A stretch of 64,000 nucleotides of DNA from Paracoccaceae bacterium (GCA_902632125.1 CACPBQ010000005.1:18632-82631); one strand, 5' to 3'. Counted from the first letter of the stretch, positions 1-9,560 are shown. Notes: generated by a model from the sequence alone, not told the origin. Numbers and translations are program-made.

Positions 1-306
1 GCCGTTGCGCCTTGCTAGCTTCGCCATATAGGACGCAGCTGCTACTACCGAGGGTTCCTCTACTGCCATTGGGATTAGATAATCCTTGCCATTAATCAAA
101 AAGTTTGTTGCTACTCCCAAAGGCAACTCAAACCGACCTATAACATTCTCGATCATACTGTCGGCTAAAGCGATTGAAAGCGTGCCTTTACCTTCCAAAG
201 AATTTAAAAACCCAGTATTTCCTTCAAAGGCATCCTGGATAGCATCTAACCTTTTCTGCGGCGAGAGTTTTCGCATATTTTTTATCGTTGAGTATTTTAA
301 AGTCAT
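1..306 (-). CDS. mvaA: Class II (degradative-type) HMG-CoA reductase, N-terminal part, runs off the left edge
   Basis: The reading frame is open from the ATG at 306 to base 1 and encodes 102 residues. It contains the stretch ENVIGRFELPLGVATNF followed by VEEPSVVAAASYMAKLAR, which matches the start of class II HMG-CoA reductases, including the EEPS segment that carries the catalytic Glu. The family interconverts HMG-CoA and mevalonate with NAD(P)H, in mevalonate degradation or isoprenoid synthesis; the direction cannot be told here. A GAGAGG ribosome site lies 7 nt before the ATG. The catalytic His and the rest of the roughly 430-residue protein lie outside the window. Confidence 0.9.
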   Translation of the reverse strand, partial: MTLKYSTIKNMRKLSPQKRLDAIQDAFEGNTGFLNSLEGKGTLSIALADSMIENVIGRFELPLGVATNFLINGKDYLIPMAVEEPSVVAAASYMAKLARRNG

Positions 307-462
307 TTAAGAACCTCTCAAAAAAACTTTTCTATTAAAATTGGCATAAATGGCCTTCCTTTAAAAATTCAAACATTTTTTGGCGATAAAATATTTTTTA
401 CTTGGCCTTTATTTAGAATAGGATAAAAAACTAATATTGTTTTTAAGAGATTTTTACGAATT

Positions 463-915
463 TTAGTTAAAATTTGAGTTACAAAAATTTGAAAAACAAA
501 ATTCACTAATTAATTCCGAATTTTCAACATTTAATTCTAAAAAAATGTTTTTCCCACTATCACAATTAAGCCTCAATCCCAACTTACTCCGTGAGCCTGG
601 TTGACAGCTTTTGGGAAAGCCAAGAGATAAATCAGAAATAAATTTTTTATTTGTGAATTGAAAAATAGTTATCGAAACAATTCTATTTTTTAGTGAAAAT
701 GCGAACAATTTTTCATCTGAGTTAGCACAGATAATTTTTTTTTTTGAAGGTCCAGATATTATTTTAGGTGAGCAGGAATAAATATCATCTACAGTCGAGA
801 TTGGCTTTCCTAATAGTTCCAAATAATTTATAGGCTGCGTATCAGCGTAGCTTTTTGAAAACAACAGAAAAGTACTCATCAGCAAAGCGGTGAGACGAAT
901 TGAACAAAGTTTCAT
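463..915 (-). CDS. Secreted small protein of unknown function with signal peptide and six cysteines
   Basis: The frame is open from 1008, but the ATG at 915 gives a typical signal peptide (KLCSIRL, then a hydrophobic run ending SKSYADT), so the 150-residue form is preferred. The mature part is rich in Lys, Ser and Phe and contains six Cys (YSCSP, IICAN, KSCQP, LNCDS, EFCFSNFCN), which suggests disulfide bonds in the periplasm. I do not recognise the family. It stands alone, between the HMG-CoA reductase gene and the divergent regulator pair at 1131. No strong ribosome site is visible. Confidence 0.6.
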   Translation of the reverse strand: MKLCSIRLTALLMSTFLLFSKSYADTQPINYLELLGKPISTVDDIYSCSPKIISGPSKKKIICANSDEKLFAFSLKNRIVSITIFQFTNKKFISDLSLGFPKSCQPGSRSKLGLRLNCDSGKNIFLELNVENSELISEFCFSNFCNSNFN

Positions 916-1130
916 AAAGATACTATAATATGTTGTTGACCAAATTGCAATAATTGTTACATTATAACCTATCAAAAATTTAAAAAATAAATTTTTAATT
1001 ATAATCAAAATAACTGTAAATTAATAAATATATCTTCAATTTCTCTAATTTTTGATCTAGTTTCTTGACTTAACAACTTTTTTATAGTTTCACCTGGCCA
1101 ATGGTAACAAATAGAAACTTGGGTCGCTAA

Positions 1131-1415
1131 ATGATAACTGACACAATTATTGAACTTAAAAAGTTACTCAATAGTATGGAAGAAGACTTTGGACTAGACG
1201 CCTTGTCAGAAGTCGAAAGAAACGTTTTATACGCGATAAAAGATTTAGAAAAAGAAAACGGCACAGCCAAAACTGGACTATTATTAAACCATGATTTTAC
1301 CGCCAAAATGAGTAGAATTTCTGTGTTTAGAAGCATTAAATCGCTTGAAAAACTCAAAAGAATTGAACGCAAGACTTCGAAACGTGGAGAATACATAGTT
1401 TCTTCTGGTAACTAG
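1131..1415 (+). CDS. Small winged-helix (MarR-like) DNA-binding protein
   Basis: This 94-residue protein has an N-terminal helix, then LSEVERNVLYAIKDLEKENG, then SRISVFRSIKSLEKLKRIER and a short KRGEYIV wing. That is the helix, recognition helix and wing pattern of a MarR-like winged helix-turn-helix. No ligand-binding or dimerisation extension is present. The next gene, also a winged-helix protein, starts 16 bp downstream on the same strand, so the two are probably co-transcribed. The target is unknown. The overlapping reverse-strand frame at 1127-1396 is treated as a shadow. Confidence 0.65.
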   Translation: MITDTIIELKKLLNSMEEDFGLDALSEVERNVLYAIKDLEKENGTAKTGLLLNHDFTAKMSRISVFRSIKSLEKLKRIERKTSKRGEYIVSSGN

Positions 1416-1431
1416 TTCGAGTAGTCTCCAT

Positions 1432-1917
1432 ATGAATATAAAAATAAACCAAAAAGAATTATTAAGCACCAAAAGAGCTCTTAAAAACCAATGGATGCGG
1501 AAGCAGCTAGACATCGAAATTAAAACATCAGAGGGCAGTCGCTACATCGACGATGCTGTAAAAAGAAAAATCAAAGAATATTCACTAAGTAGTCAAAAAA
1601 GGCGAAAATTTCTAATGTATTGTATTCGCGCCAAACTCGAGAATGATTATTTGGTTGTAACACAAATAATAAAACTAGTTGGAATTTCGCGAGCTGGTGC
1701 TGAAACCATGATTAAAGAGTGTCACGAGGCTAATTGGATTAAAGTTGAACGTAGCAATGGCAATCGCCGCATGCTTCAAGCCTCTAATATCACTGTTGAA
1801 ACCTATGCAGATTATTGCGATTGGCTTTTTAAATTTATAAACGAATTGGATATGCGCAATCTTTCGGCTTCGATAAACGAAATCGAAAAACTCGAACCTG
1901 CACATTCCAACAAGTGA
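1432..1917 (+). CDS. Winged-helix DNA-binding protein, partner of the upstream gene
   Basis: This 161-residue protein has a basic N-terminal half and a central segment LVVTQIIKLVGISRAGAETMIKECHEANWIKVERSNGNRR, which reads as helix, recognition helix and wing (residues about 76-115). Similar proteins of this length are often annotated as MarR or winged-helix proteins in Rhodobacterales. It follows the smaller winged-helix gene by 16 bp, which suggests an operon and possibly a heteromeric regulator. I cannot name a target or ligand. Confidence 0.65.
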   Translation: MNIKINQKELLSTKRALKNQWMRKQLDIEIKTSEGSRYIDDAVKRKIKEYSLSSQKRRKFLMYCIRAKLENDYLVVTQIIKLVGISRAGAETMIKECHEANWIKVERSNGNRRMLQASNITVETYADYCDWLFKFINELDMRNLSASINEIEKLEPAHSNK

Positions 1918-1997
1918 CAAAATCCTGTCTAGTTACTTAACATTGTTTAAAAAAAAATATTGCTTACAGTTATTTTCAGGCAATTTTTGGTATTTCA

Positions 1998-2546
1998 ATG
2001 GGCAAGTGGTTTATCGAGTTTTTTTTGGTTTTTTTAGGATACACTTTAGCCTACACTTTTACTCTCGGATTTATTTTTCCAATGCAAAAAATCATTTTGC
2101 CTGAAAATTCGCTACTGGCTTCTGTATTATTTCTTCCACACGGCGTGAGAGCCATAGCATTTTTTCTCTTTGGATTAAAGGCTGCCTTTTATTTACTACC
2201 AGCTCATTATGCCATGTGGTATATCTCGGTACACGGCGCAGATATTGGCTTGGACCTCTTCGCTCCGCTGGTGAGCACATTGGGCTGCGTAATCGGATAC
2301 ATTTTATTTTTAAGTCTAAGAAACTTTTTACCAGACAATATTTATGATAAAGGTTGGATATTGGTAACGATTATAATAATTTTTTCAGCCTTTTTTAATA
2401 GTATTGGTCTCGCTAGATTGCATTCTTCAATTGGTGAATTTGATAACTTTATTTCGTTTTTTGGAGGGGATGTTTTAGGGGGTATTTTCTTCTTGACACT
2501 GGCTATGTACATTTGGAGAATTCTAAGAAATATGAGTTTTGACTAG
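1998..2546 (+). CDS. Integral membrane protein of unknown function, about five helices
   Basis: The 182-residue product is almost entirely hydrophobic, with helices at about residues 5-30, 38-70, 85-108, 120-140 and 155-175. The motif LPHGVRAIAFFLFG between helices resembles the loop of MASE1-like sensory membrane domains, but there is no attached signalling domain and the resemblance is weak. It is preceded by 80 bp without a gene and followed by more than 300 bp without one, so it is probably monocistronic. Function unknown. Confidence 0.6.
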   Translation: MGKWFIEFFLVFLGYTLAYTFTLGFIFPMQKIILPENSLLASVLFLPHGVRAIAFFLFGLKAAFYLLPAHYAMWYISVHGADIGLDLFAPLVSTLGCVIGYILFLSLRNFLPDNIYDKGWILVTIIIIFSAFFNSIGLARLHSSIGEFDNFISFFGGDVLGGIFFLTLAMYIWRILRNMSFD

Positions 2547-2874
2547 TTCAAACTCTATAAACGAATTGCGTTTCTTGGATGAAATGTTTTGGGCCAAATT
2601 CTACTTTAACCTCATTTGCTGTCTCATCTTCCAATATTATACCAGCTTTTTGGGACTTGAATAGCGATATCTAAATATCAGTATTTATGCAGAACAGATT
2701 TGAAGTGGAGTGAAGTTTATTTGACCTTGACAGGCTTACAATCAGGATTTTTATTGGCTGAATAATCAAATATTTTTTTGGTACGCTCAAATGCTTAAAA
2801 AATAGAAGAACGTAGGCGTAAAGTTAATATATAACCGTGTTGTACCAGTTAACTAGTATTAATATGGACGAAAT
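2547..2874. other. Gene-poor interval of 328 bp
   Basis: Apart from a short open frame on the reverse strand ending at 2548 (about 40 codons, no convincing start), I see no gene, repeat or strong hairpin. It should contain the promoter of the sugar isomerase gene at 2875, which has no obvious strong ribosome site. Confidence 0.4.
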
Positions 2875-3564
2875 ATGAAACGTTCAAGAGTAAACAGTAT
2901 AATGGCACATGCGGAGGAGATGATCCGCAACTTTGGCTTCCAATTACCACCTTTCGCCTATTGGACACCTGAAGAGTTCTACAAAAATAGGAGCATCGCT
3001 GGTCATATTATAGAAACTCAGTGTGGCTGGGATATTACTGATTTCGGCTTGGAAAATTTTGATTCAATGGGACTGTTTCTGTTTACCTTACGTAATGGCC
3101 GATTGGCAGATCTGCAACGGGGTTGTGGTATGTGCTATGCAGAAAAGCTGCTGATCTCCAAGCAAGACCAGCTATCGCCCATGCACACTCATAAAATCAA
3201 AGCTGAAGATATCATTAATCGCGGTGGCGCTACTTTAGTGGTCGAGTTATTTGGATCTAATGCCGATGGTGAGTTTACCAACGATATAGGTGGAGTAGTC
3301 TACTGTGATGGTATTCGCCGAGACTTCGCACCTGGAGATAAAATCCGCCTCGCCCCAGGAGAAAGCGTAACCCTTATGCCTGGAGACTGGCACGCCTTTT
3401 GGGGTGAAGGTGGTGATGTTTTGATCGGGGAGGTTTCAACGGTAAATGATGACAATACCGACAACGTTTTCCGTGAAGAAATTGGCCGTTTTTCGCAAAT
3501 CGAAGAAGACGCGCCGCCGGACCATCTATTGGTAAGTGATTATGAGAAATGGCTCCCATATTGA
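2875..3564 (+). CDS. D-lyxose/D-mannose family ketol-isomerase (cupin fold)
   Basis: The 229-residue protein matches the lyxose isomerase family (formerly DUF1498). It begins RVNSIMAHAEEMI and carries SPMHTHKIKAEDIINRGG, whose His residues and Glu form a cupin metal site. A second half-site follows at PGDWHAFWGEGGDVLIGEVS, and the family ending has VNDDNTDNVF. Members interconvert D-lyxose with D-xylulose or D-mannose with D-fructose using a divalent metal in the cytoplasm. The length is normal for the family. No sugar transporter or kinase lies beside it; the next gene downstream is an aldehyde dehydrogenase. The true substrate is not determined by the sequence. Confidence 0.85.
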   Translation: MKRSRVNSIMAHAEEMIRNFGFQLPPFAYWTPEEFYKNRSIAGHIIETQCGWDITDFGLENFDSMGLFLFTLRNGRLADLQRGCGMCYAEKLLISKQDQLSPMHTHKIKAEDIINRGGATLVVELFGSNADGEFTNDIGGVVYCDGIRRDFAPGDKIRLAPGESVTLMPGDWHAFWGEGGDVLIGEVSTVNDDNTDNVFREEIGRFSQIEEDAPPDHLLVSDYEKWLPY

Positions 3565-3894
3565 TGCAAGATATAAGGTTATCCTATTAGGGAATAGACT
3601 GTTGATGGAGGTGGCCAGACGACCTGATTATAGAAAAAATCAATATTTCAGCCATCACTAGCCTGTCTAATACAGCGCTGGATTTCTAACCAGTATCGCC
3701 GAGGCAAGCATTTTGAACAAAGCTGCGATCAGATTGACTTTAAAAAGTGATATTTTTGCAGCTTTGAATCCTGGTGCCCGCGTCGTCACCATAACGGTTG
3801 GCCGAGCGGGGGCAAATCCACCTTGGCGAGGAGAACTCGAGTAATATGCGTTATGCTAGGTTAGATTAATGATACAAACTAGGAAAATAATGAT
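3565..3894. other. 330-bp interval with an unexplained short open frame
   Basis: No recognisable gene is present. A forward frame is open from 3671 to the stop at 3842-3844 (57 codons, no ATG). It encodes IRLTLKSDIFAALNPGARVV and ends PWRGELE, and this stretch looks more GC-rich than its surroundings. It could be the tail of a decayed gene. Nothing else stands out; the promoter for the ALDH at 3895 should lie here. Confidence 0.35.
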
Positions 3895-5520
3895 ATGTCC
3901 AAAATCTCTAAAATAAATTCATTAGACCAAGTACAAAAACTCCTCACTGCAGAGTGCTTCAATAAATTGTTTATAGGAGGTCAGTTTGTTGACCCCATCG
4001 ATGGCCAAAAGATGCCAACCTACTATCCTGCAACAGGTGAAGTTTTTCATGAAGTGCCTAAAGGTAATGCCAATGATATAGAGGCAGCCATCCAGGCAGC
4101 CGAAGCTGCTTGGTCAAATTCTGCTTGGGCAAAAATGCCAGCGTCAAAACGGGGTGATTTAGTTTCTCAAATGGCGCATGGTATTGAGGAAAACATCGAG
4201 GTTTTAGCTGCAATTGAGGCTGCAGATGTTGGTAAGCCCTTTCGCCAAGCTGAAATTGTACTTGGTGGCGCTGCTAGTGAAGGTAAATACTGGGCATCGC
4301 TAGGTGCAGTTCTAGACGCAGAGCAGGATACACCGGTTAGCTCTGGTGGAGGTGTAGGTGGACTTCCTCCTACTGAATGGGATGTTGTTTACAGACGGGA
4401 TCCAGTTGGTATCGTTGGTCTTATTTCAGCATGGAATTACCCACTAAATGTTGCTTTTCGAAAGGTAGCGCCAGCATTGGTAGCTGGAAATTGCGCCATT
4501 CTCAAACCCTCAGAAATAGCAGGTCTTTCCTGCATGTTCTTAGGTAAGATAGCACAGGATATAGGTATTCCTGAAGGCGTGTTCAGCGTTATAACTGGCG
4601 GTCGCGAAACTGGTGCCGCTCTTGTCGCCTCTCCCTCAGTGTCAATGGTTTCTTTCACGGGTTCTTCACCGACAGGCAGCAAGATTATGGCCGCTTCTGC
4701 CCCAAAACTTTCACAGGTAGCGTTAGAATTGGGTGGCAAGTCGGCTATGGTTATATTTGAAGATACCGACATCGATCGAGCTGTTGAAGCCACTATAAAG
4801 GGATGCCTGACTAATGGCGGTCAGATTTGTACTGCACATACCCGATTAATAGTACAAGAAGGAATAAAAGACCAACTGCTGGAAAAGTTGAAAAACGTAT
4901 TGGAGAAGATACCTTACTGTGTGGATCCGATTAAGGAAAGAGAACGCGGTGACAGAGCGTGGGAAACCGGAATGACAGATGTGATCCAGCCAGTAGTTTC
5001 TGCTTCTCAACACGAAAAAGTCTTGGGTTTTCTTAATGGGGCCAAAGATGCAGGTATCGAAATCTATACTGGTGGTGGAGTTCCTGATCCAACGGATGTA
5101 AAAAAATCTGGCGGATATTTTATCGAACCAACTATTTTGACTAATGTACCGCGCGACTCAGACGCTTGGCAGAAGGAAATTTTTGGGCCAGTACTTTCAG
5201 TACGTTCCTTCTCTAACGAATCGGAAGCCATAGCTGAAGCAAATTCAACAGCTTTCGGTTTAGCCTCGACTGTTATGTCTTCTGACCCTGCAAAAGCAAT
5301 GAGAGTTGCGAACTGCATCCGTGCAGGGGCTGTTTTTGCCACGTCTACCGGTGAAGGACTTTTAGCAGAGCATCCTGCTGTTTCGCGAGGAGGTTTCGGT
5401 TGCTCAGGTGTTGGCCGGGAACTTGGGATCGGTGGTTTACATGAATATACTGAGTTGAAGAGTGTCAATTACTCAGGTTTCTCTATTGCAGAAGCTAAGG
5501 AATATTCAAATCACGGGTAA
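3895..5520 (+). CDS. NAD(P)-dependent aldehyde dehydrogenase (betaine-aldehyde-dehydrogenase-like)
   Basis: This is a full ALDH-superfamily protein of 541 residues. The oxyanion Asn is in SAWNYP (N181), the general base Glu in LELGGKS (E278) and the nucleophile Cys in NGGQICTAHTR (C312); the C-terminal KEIFGPVLS motif is present. It oxidises an aldehyde to a carboxylate in the cytoplasm. It is longer than the usual 480-500 residues, mainly from a 20-residue N-terminal extension and an insertion around 340-360 (KERERGDRAWETG). It stands alone on the strand, 330 bp after the isomerase gene. Betaine aldehyde or a sugar-derived aldehyde are plausible substrates; this is not resolved. Confidence 0.88.
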   Translation: MSKISKINSLDQVQKLLTAECFNKLFIGGQFVDPIDGQKMPTYYPATGEVFHEVPKGNANDIEAAIQAAEAAWSNSAWAKMPASKRGDLVSQMAHGIEENIEVLAAIEAADVGKPFRQAEIVLGGAASEGKYWASLGAVLDAEQDTPVSSGGGVGGLPPTEWDVVYRRDPVGIVGLISAWNYPLNVAFRKVAPALVAGNCAILKPSEIAGLSCMFLGKIAQDIGIPEGVFSVITGGRETGAALVASPSVSMVSFTGSSPTGSKIMAASAPKLSQVALELGGKSAMVIFEDTDIDRAVEATIKGCLTNGGQICTAHTRLIVQEGIKDQLLEKLKNVLEKIPYCVDPIKERERGDRAWETGMTDVIQPVVSASQHEKVLGFLNGAKDAGIEIYTGGGVPDPTDVKKSGGYFIEPTILTNVPRDSDAWQKEIFGPVLSVRSFSNESEAIAEANSTAFGLASTVMSSDPAKAMRVANCIRAGAVFATSTGEGLLAEHPAVSRGGFGCSGVGRELGIGGLHEYTELKSVNYSGFSIAEAKEYSNHG

Positions 5521-5823
5521 TTACGAAAATATAATCTTATTAAAGAAGTTGGTTTGCGGCCCTTCACTACAAGTTTTAGGAAGACCGCATGAAACAAGGT
5601 CTATGAACTTTACACGACCATAATTTCCATATTGAGTGGAGGCTTTGTTTCGATTTCATTTGCCATAACTTGATAAAAACATTGCACCGGCATTTCACGC
5701 TTTAATAGAGGTTGGCGTTTTAGTAATCTCAAGTATGTCTATCATATTAAATCTACATTTTGAATCCGCCGACAGGCAAGTCAAAGAAAAGTTGATTTTT
5801 TACGAAATTATTATTCAAACTAT
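5521..5823. other. 303-bp interval between convergent genes
   Basis: The interval lies between the stop of the forward ALDH and the stop of the reverse TPR-sulfotransferase. I see no ORF with a ribosome site, no RNA gene and no clear terminator hairpin. Confidence 0.4.
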
Positions 5824-7635
5824 TTATGGCTCTGTCAGCTGATCAAAAATCCCATTTAGGTATGGACTAAATTTCTGCCAAGCCCGCGAACTCCCTTGGT
5901 AAACTCTTTCCCTTACTTGTAATTGAGAAGCTGTTCTTATAGTTCTTTTATTTTCTTCAGGATTGAGGCAAGATTCCTCCCAATTTAAATCTAAATAATC
6001 GATCAGCTTCTTTGTTTCTAACTCTTGGTTAATAGTGAGGGCATCGTAGTTCAATTCATAAATGTTAATATTCAAAAATTTAGCCCAAAATTTCATCAAA
6101 TCTTGGTATAGTCGGAAATAGTTAACTGTATCTTTTAAACTATAGCTGTACCCGAGCCCACGTGCTGGAAAGTAATGCTTAAAGTTAGACCAGCAGGTAG
6201 CAGCAGGGTCACGTTTGACATGGATTATTCTGGCTTCAGGTATAATAACAGAAATTAGCCCCAAATAAAGAAAGTTTTGAGGCATTTTATCTGTCACAAA
6301 TCTTTTTCCACCAGACAATTTAATCAGATGGTCTAAGTAAAATCGGCGTACCTGAGAAAATTTTTCTGGCGATGCTATTTGTTGACCCAGACCTATTAAG
6401 CCACCCAATTTACCAAATATCCTCAACTCACCTGCACCAGTAACTTCAGAATGGGCAGACACGATCTGTTCCACCAGAGTGGTACCTGATCTTGGCATTC
6501 CTAAAATAAAAATAGGGGTAACATTCCTTATATCATTTTGGGACTTGAAATTAATCTTTTGCAACTTTGGAAATGTGTTTTTGATTTTTTTAAATAAATT
6601 AGCATCATCTTTTTTGTTATAAAATAGCAATTTTTGGCGTATTGCACCTCCGGATACATAATTGTCGAAAGCTGTGCCGAAATCACCAAGATCCTCATTT
6701 ATTTTTGCATAAGCGTATTTTAAATGGCACCTATCACGATCATCCAACTCAGGCTTTTTTAGTAATCGTGAAACTTGCTCCACTTGAGGGTTGTTTGGTT
6801 TATATTTTATCAATGAACTTAAATGTCTGTGCACCTCGGCATAATTTGGCTCAAGTGAGAGTGCTTTTTTATAAGCACTTATTGCCTCATCAAACAGACC
6901 CTGATCCCCAAGTGCATTAGCCATATTTTTATAGGCTTTCGTATGCCCCGGCATAATTGATATTGCCTTTTTGTAAGAATTTATAGCCTCGCCGTGTTTA
7001 TTTTGGTCCTGAAACACATTGCCTAAATTGTTATGAGCTTCAACATAATCTGGTTTAAACTCAATTGCTTTTCTATAAGCTTTGATTGCTTCATCCAAAT
7101 TATCTTTATTTTTGTAAGCCACGCCCAAATTATAAAAGGCCTCTGGATAATTCATTTTACATGCGATTGCCTTTTTATAAGCGCCTATTGCTTCTTCCAA
7201 TTTGCCTTGGTCCTTAAGTGCGTTACCCAGATTATAGAAACCTTCTGGATAATCAGGCTGAATTAAAGTCACTTTTTTGAAAGCAAAAACCGCTTGATCC
7301 AGCTTCTTCGTCCGGGCTGCAGCGGCTCCCAGTATGTTCCAAACAATAAATGTTTCGGGATATTTTTTTGAGATAACTTGAGCTTTTTCAACAACCAATT
7401 CCAGACTACCCTTTCTATACAATTCGATCAGTTGATCGAGTACATCTTGGGGTGGGTTCCGCGAAGTAGCAGTTTGTATAGTCTTTTTTATATCAGACAG
7501 CCCCTGCTTCGCTTTTTTATTCTTTGGGAAAGCTTTCAATACGCTATTATAAAGTTTTTCGGCTTTAATTGTCTCTCCCCTTGCAACAAGGTGACGTGCT
7601 TCCATAAGTGCTTTATTAACAGAAAGTTTTACCAT
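5824..7635 (-). CDS. TPR-repeat protein fused to a sulfotransferase domain
   Basis: The 603-residue product has two halves. Residues about 65-275 are TPR repeats of 34 residues, four of them nearly canonical (for example YPEGFYNLGNALKDQGKLEE). Residues about 375-600 form a sulfotransferase domain: the 5'-phosphosulfate-binding loop is GMPRSGTT (379-386) and a later RDPAATCWSNF matches the 3'-phosphate region. Such proteins transfer sulfate from PAPS to an acceptor; the acceptor is unknown and no PAPS synthesis or glycan genes are nearby. Length and domain order are as expected for bacterial TPR-sulfotransferases. It is flanked by unrelated aldehyde dehydrogenases. Confidence 0.88.
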   Translation of the reverse strand: MVKLSVNKALMEARHLVARGETIKAEKLYNSVLKAFPKNKKAKQGLSDIKKTIQTATSRNPPQDVLDQLIELYRKGSLELVVEKAQVISKKYPETFIVWNILGAAAARTKKLDQAVFAFKKVTLIQPDYPEGFYNLGNALKDQGKLEEAIGAYKKAIACKMNYPEAFYNLGVAYKNKDNLDEAIKAYRKAIEFKPDYVEAHNNLGNVFQDQNKHGEAINSYKKAISIMPGHTKAYKNMANALGDQGLFDEAISAYKKALSLEPNYAEVHRHLSSLIKYKPNNPQVEQVSRLLKKPELDDRDRCHLKYAYAKINEDLGDFGTAFDNYVSGGAIRQKLLFYNKKDDANLFKKIKNTFPKLQKINFKSQNDIRNVTPIFILGMPRSGTTLVEQIVSAHSEVTGAGELRIFGKLGGLIGLGQQIASPEKFSQVRRFYLDHLIKLSGGKRFVTDKMPQNFLYLGLISVIIPEARIIHVKRDPAATCWSNFKHYFPARGLGYSYSLKDTVNYFRLYQDLMKFWAKFLNINIYELNYDALTINQELETKKLIDYLDLNWEESCLNPEENKRTIRTASQLQVRERVYQGSSRAWQKFSPYLNGIFDQLTEP

Positions 7636-7960
7636 AGCGCTTCATTTATAATACTATGCTGAGCTGGATTTATTCTACCAAAATATTTTTTTAGAAGTTA
7701 CCTAAATACAAATTAAAAAAATATAAGTAATACTAGCTCGTGCTTAGTTTAAGATAAGGTTTCTATTAAAGTATACAACTTGACATTTCCACCAGTCAAA
7801 ATAATGTGTGTTCTGGGGAGAATAGCACTAAGCGTCAAGTTTAATATTTGTCGTAAAAGTGCTAAATTTTTAACACTAAAATGAACTCTCGGTAAGTAAA
7901 GTTGAATTTTTGTCAAACTATTGGTGAGACAAATAACATTTAATAACGTTGGAGGAGTCA
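7636..7960. other. 325-bp divergent intergenic region
   Basis: It separates the reverse-strand TPR-sulfotransferase from the forward aldehyde dehydrogenase and must hold both promoters. It is very AT-rich. The reverse-strand frame at 7749-7961 shows no protein-like features and is not called. Confidence 0.4.
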
Positions 7961-9526
7961 ATGCTAGATAATTCTACACTTTTTGTGTATCCCGGCGATA
8001 CTGGTGCAAAACTTATGCCCAAAAGCCGATATGAAAATTACATCGGAGGTAAATGGTGTTCGCCAAAAGATGGAAAATATTTCGAAAACACATCACCAAC
8101 AACAGGAAAAGTGATTTGTGAAATACCAAGATCTAACTCAAAAGATGTTGAGTTGGCGCTTGATGCTGCGCACAAAGCTGCACCAGATTGGGGCAAAACT
8201 GGTCCTGCTATAAGAGCTAATATATTGTTAAAAATAGCTGATCGTATTGAGGAAAATACGGAAATGCTAGCGTTAGCAGAGACGTTAGACAATGGGAAGC
8301 CAATTCGCGAGGGTCATGCCGCAGATATTCCTTTAACAGTGGACCATTTTCGCTATTTTGCCGGTGCTATCCGATCCCAAGAAGGTACCATCGGAAACAT
8401 TGATGGGATGCAATCTGGCGGAGGGAACTCAGCGTTAGGAATGATGGCATACCATTATCCTGAACCACTGGGCGTAGTAGGTCAGATCATTCCTTGGAAT
8501 TTTCCAATTTTGATGGCTGCTTGGAAACTTGCCCCAGCTCTGGCCGCTGGGAACGCAGTGGTGTTGAAGCCAGCAGAACAAACACCATTTTCGATTTGTG
8601 TGTTAATGGAATTAATCGAAGACCTGATACCTCCTGGAGTGGTGAATATTGTCCAGGGGTTTGGCGTTGAAGCTGGTAAACCTTTGGCTTCAAGTAATCG
8701 CATTGCAAAAGTCGGTTTTACTGGCGAAACAACTACTGGTAAGCTGATAATGCAATACGCTTCTGAAAACCTCATCCCAGTAACTCTTGAGCTGGGTGGT
8801 AAAAGTCCAAACATTTATTTTAAAGATGTTATGGACGGAACAGATGACTACATCTCTAGATGCGTTGAAGGCTTTTTACACGCTTATTTTAACCAAGGTG
8901 AGGTTTGTACCTGTCCATCTCGTGCAATTATCCAAGAAGACATCTATGAACCTTTCATGGCGATGGTAGAAGAGCGTGTTAATATGCTGAATTGCGGTAC
9001 ACCCTTTGACTTAAATACCCAAGTCGGCGCTCAAGCATCTAATGAACAATTTGAAAAAATAATGTCTTACATGGACGTGGGCGTCCAAGAAGGTGCGAAG
9101 GTTCTTTTCGGTGGAGGCAAACGTCAGATGGAGGGTTCATTAAGTGGAGGTTATTATGTAGCCCCTACTGCTTTCAAAGGCGATAATTCAATGCGAATTT
9201 TCCAAGAAGAAATTTTTGGGCCTGTAGTATCCGTCACAACATTTAAAGATGAGGCGGAAGCATTATCTATAGCAAACGATACCCTTTATGGATTAGGGGC
9301 TGGAGTTTGGTCAAGAGACGCTAACACGTGCTATCGTATGGGCCGTGGCATACAAGCAGGAAGAGTATGGGTTAATAACTATCATTCGTATCCAGCTCAT
9401 GCTGCTTTTGGTGGGTATAAGAATTCTGGTATTGGCCGCGAAACCCACAAAATGATGCTTAATCACTACCAACAAACAAAAAATGTTTTGGTTTCATATG
9501 CTGAAGAACCTGATGGTTTCTTTTAA
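7961..9526 (+). CDS. Aldehyde dehydrogenase, AcoD/ExaC-like (acetaldehyde-type), DUF779-linked
   Basis: This 521-residue ALDH has N180 (IPWNFP), E277 (LELGGKS) and C316 ([11 protein letters not shown]); the double Cys in EVCTCPS is typical of the AcoD/ExaC branch. The frame is open from a TTG at 7949, but the GGAGGAG ribosome site at 7951-7957 lies inside that extension, so the ATG at 7961 is the start. The gene is followed 57 bp later by a DUF779 gene, the usual companion of this ALDH type. The likely role is NAD-dependent oxidation of acetaldehyde or another small aldehyde during alcohol or acetoin use. Confidence 0.9.
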   Translation: MLDNSTLFVYPGDTGAKLMPKSRYENYIGGKWCSPKDGKYFENTSPTTGKVICEIPRSNSKDVELALDAAHKAAPDWGKTGPAIRANILLKIADRIEENTEMLALAETLDNGKPIREGHAADIPLTVDHFRYFAGAIRSQEGTIGNIDGMQSGGGNSALGMMAYHYPEPLGVVGQIIPWNFPILMAAWKLAPALAAGNAVVLKPAEQTPFSICVLMELIEDLIPPGVVNIVQGFGVEAGKPLASSNRIAKVGFTGETTTGKLIMQYASENLIPVTLELGGKSPNIYFKDVMDGTDDYISRCVEGFLHAYFNQGEVCTCPSRAIIQEDIYEPFMAMVEERVNMLNCGTPFDLNTQVGAQASNEQFEKIMSYMDVGVQEGAKVLFGGGKRQMEGSLSGGYYVAPTAFKGDNSMRIFQEEIFGPVVSVTTFKDEAEALSIANDTLYGLGAGVWSRDANTCYRMGRGIQAGRVWVNNYHSYPAHAAFGGYKNSGIGRETHKMMLNHYQQTKNVLVSYAEEPDGFF

Positions 9527-9540
9527 GAATTTATACGTAT

Positions 9541-9560
9541 CCCCTACTTAATTGTAGGGG
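9541..9560 (+). terminator. Stem-loop between ALDH and DUF779 genes
   Basis: CCCCTAC and GTAGGGG form a perfect 7-bp stem with a 6-nt loop, 15 nt after the ALDH stop. It is followed by a short T run, so it may be a partial terminator or an RNA-stabilising element that lowers expression of the DUF779 gene relative to the dehydrogenase. Confidence 0.5.

Noticed and set aside
86..310. Forward ORF of 74 codons
   Set aside because: It is antisense to the HMG-CoA reductase gene, whose reverse-strand frame has strong family motifs.
2548..2670. Reverse open frame of about 40 codons ending FIQETQFVYRV
   Set aside because: No convincing start codon or ribosome site; could be a remnant but too short to support.
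6830..7290. Periodic repeat of about 102 bp, at first sight a direct-repeat array
   Set aside because: It reflects TPR repeats of 34 codons inside the sulfotransferase gene, not a CRISPR or DNA repeat.
7749..7961. Reverse ORF of 70 codons in a divergent promoter region
   Set aside because: It spans the promoter and ribosome site of the ALDH gene and shows no recognisable pattern.
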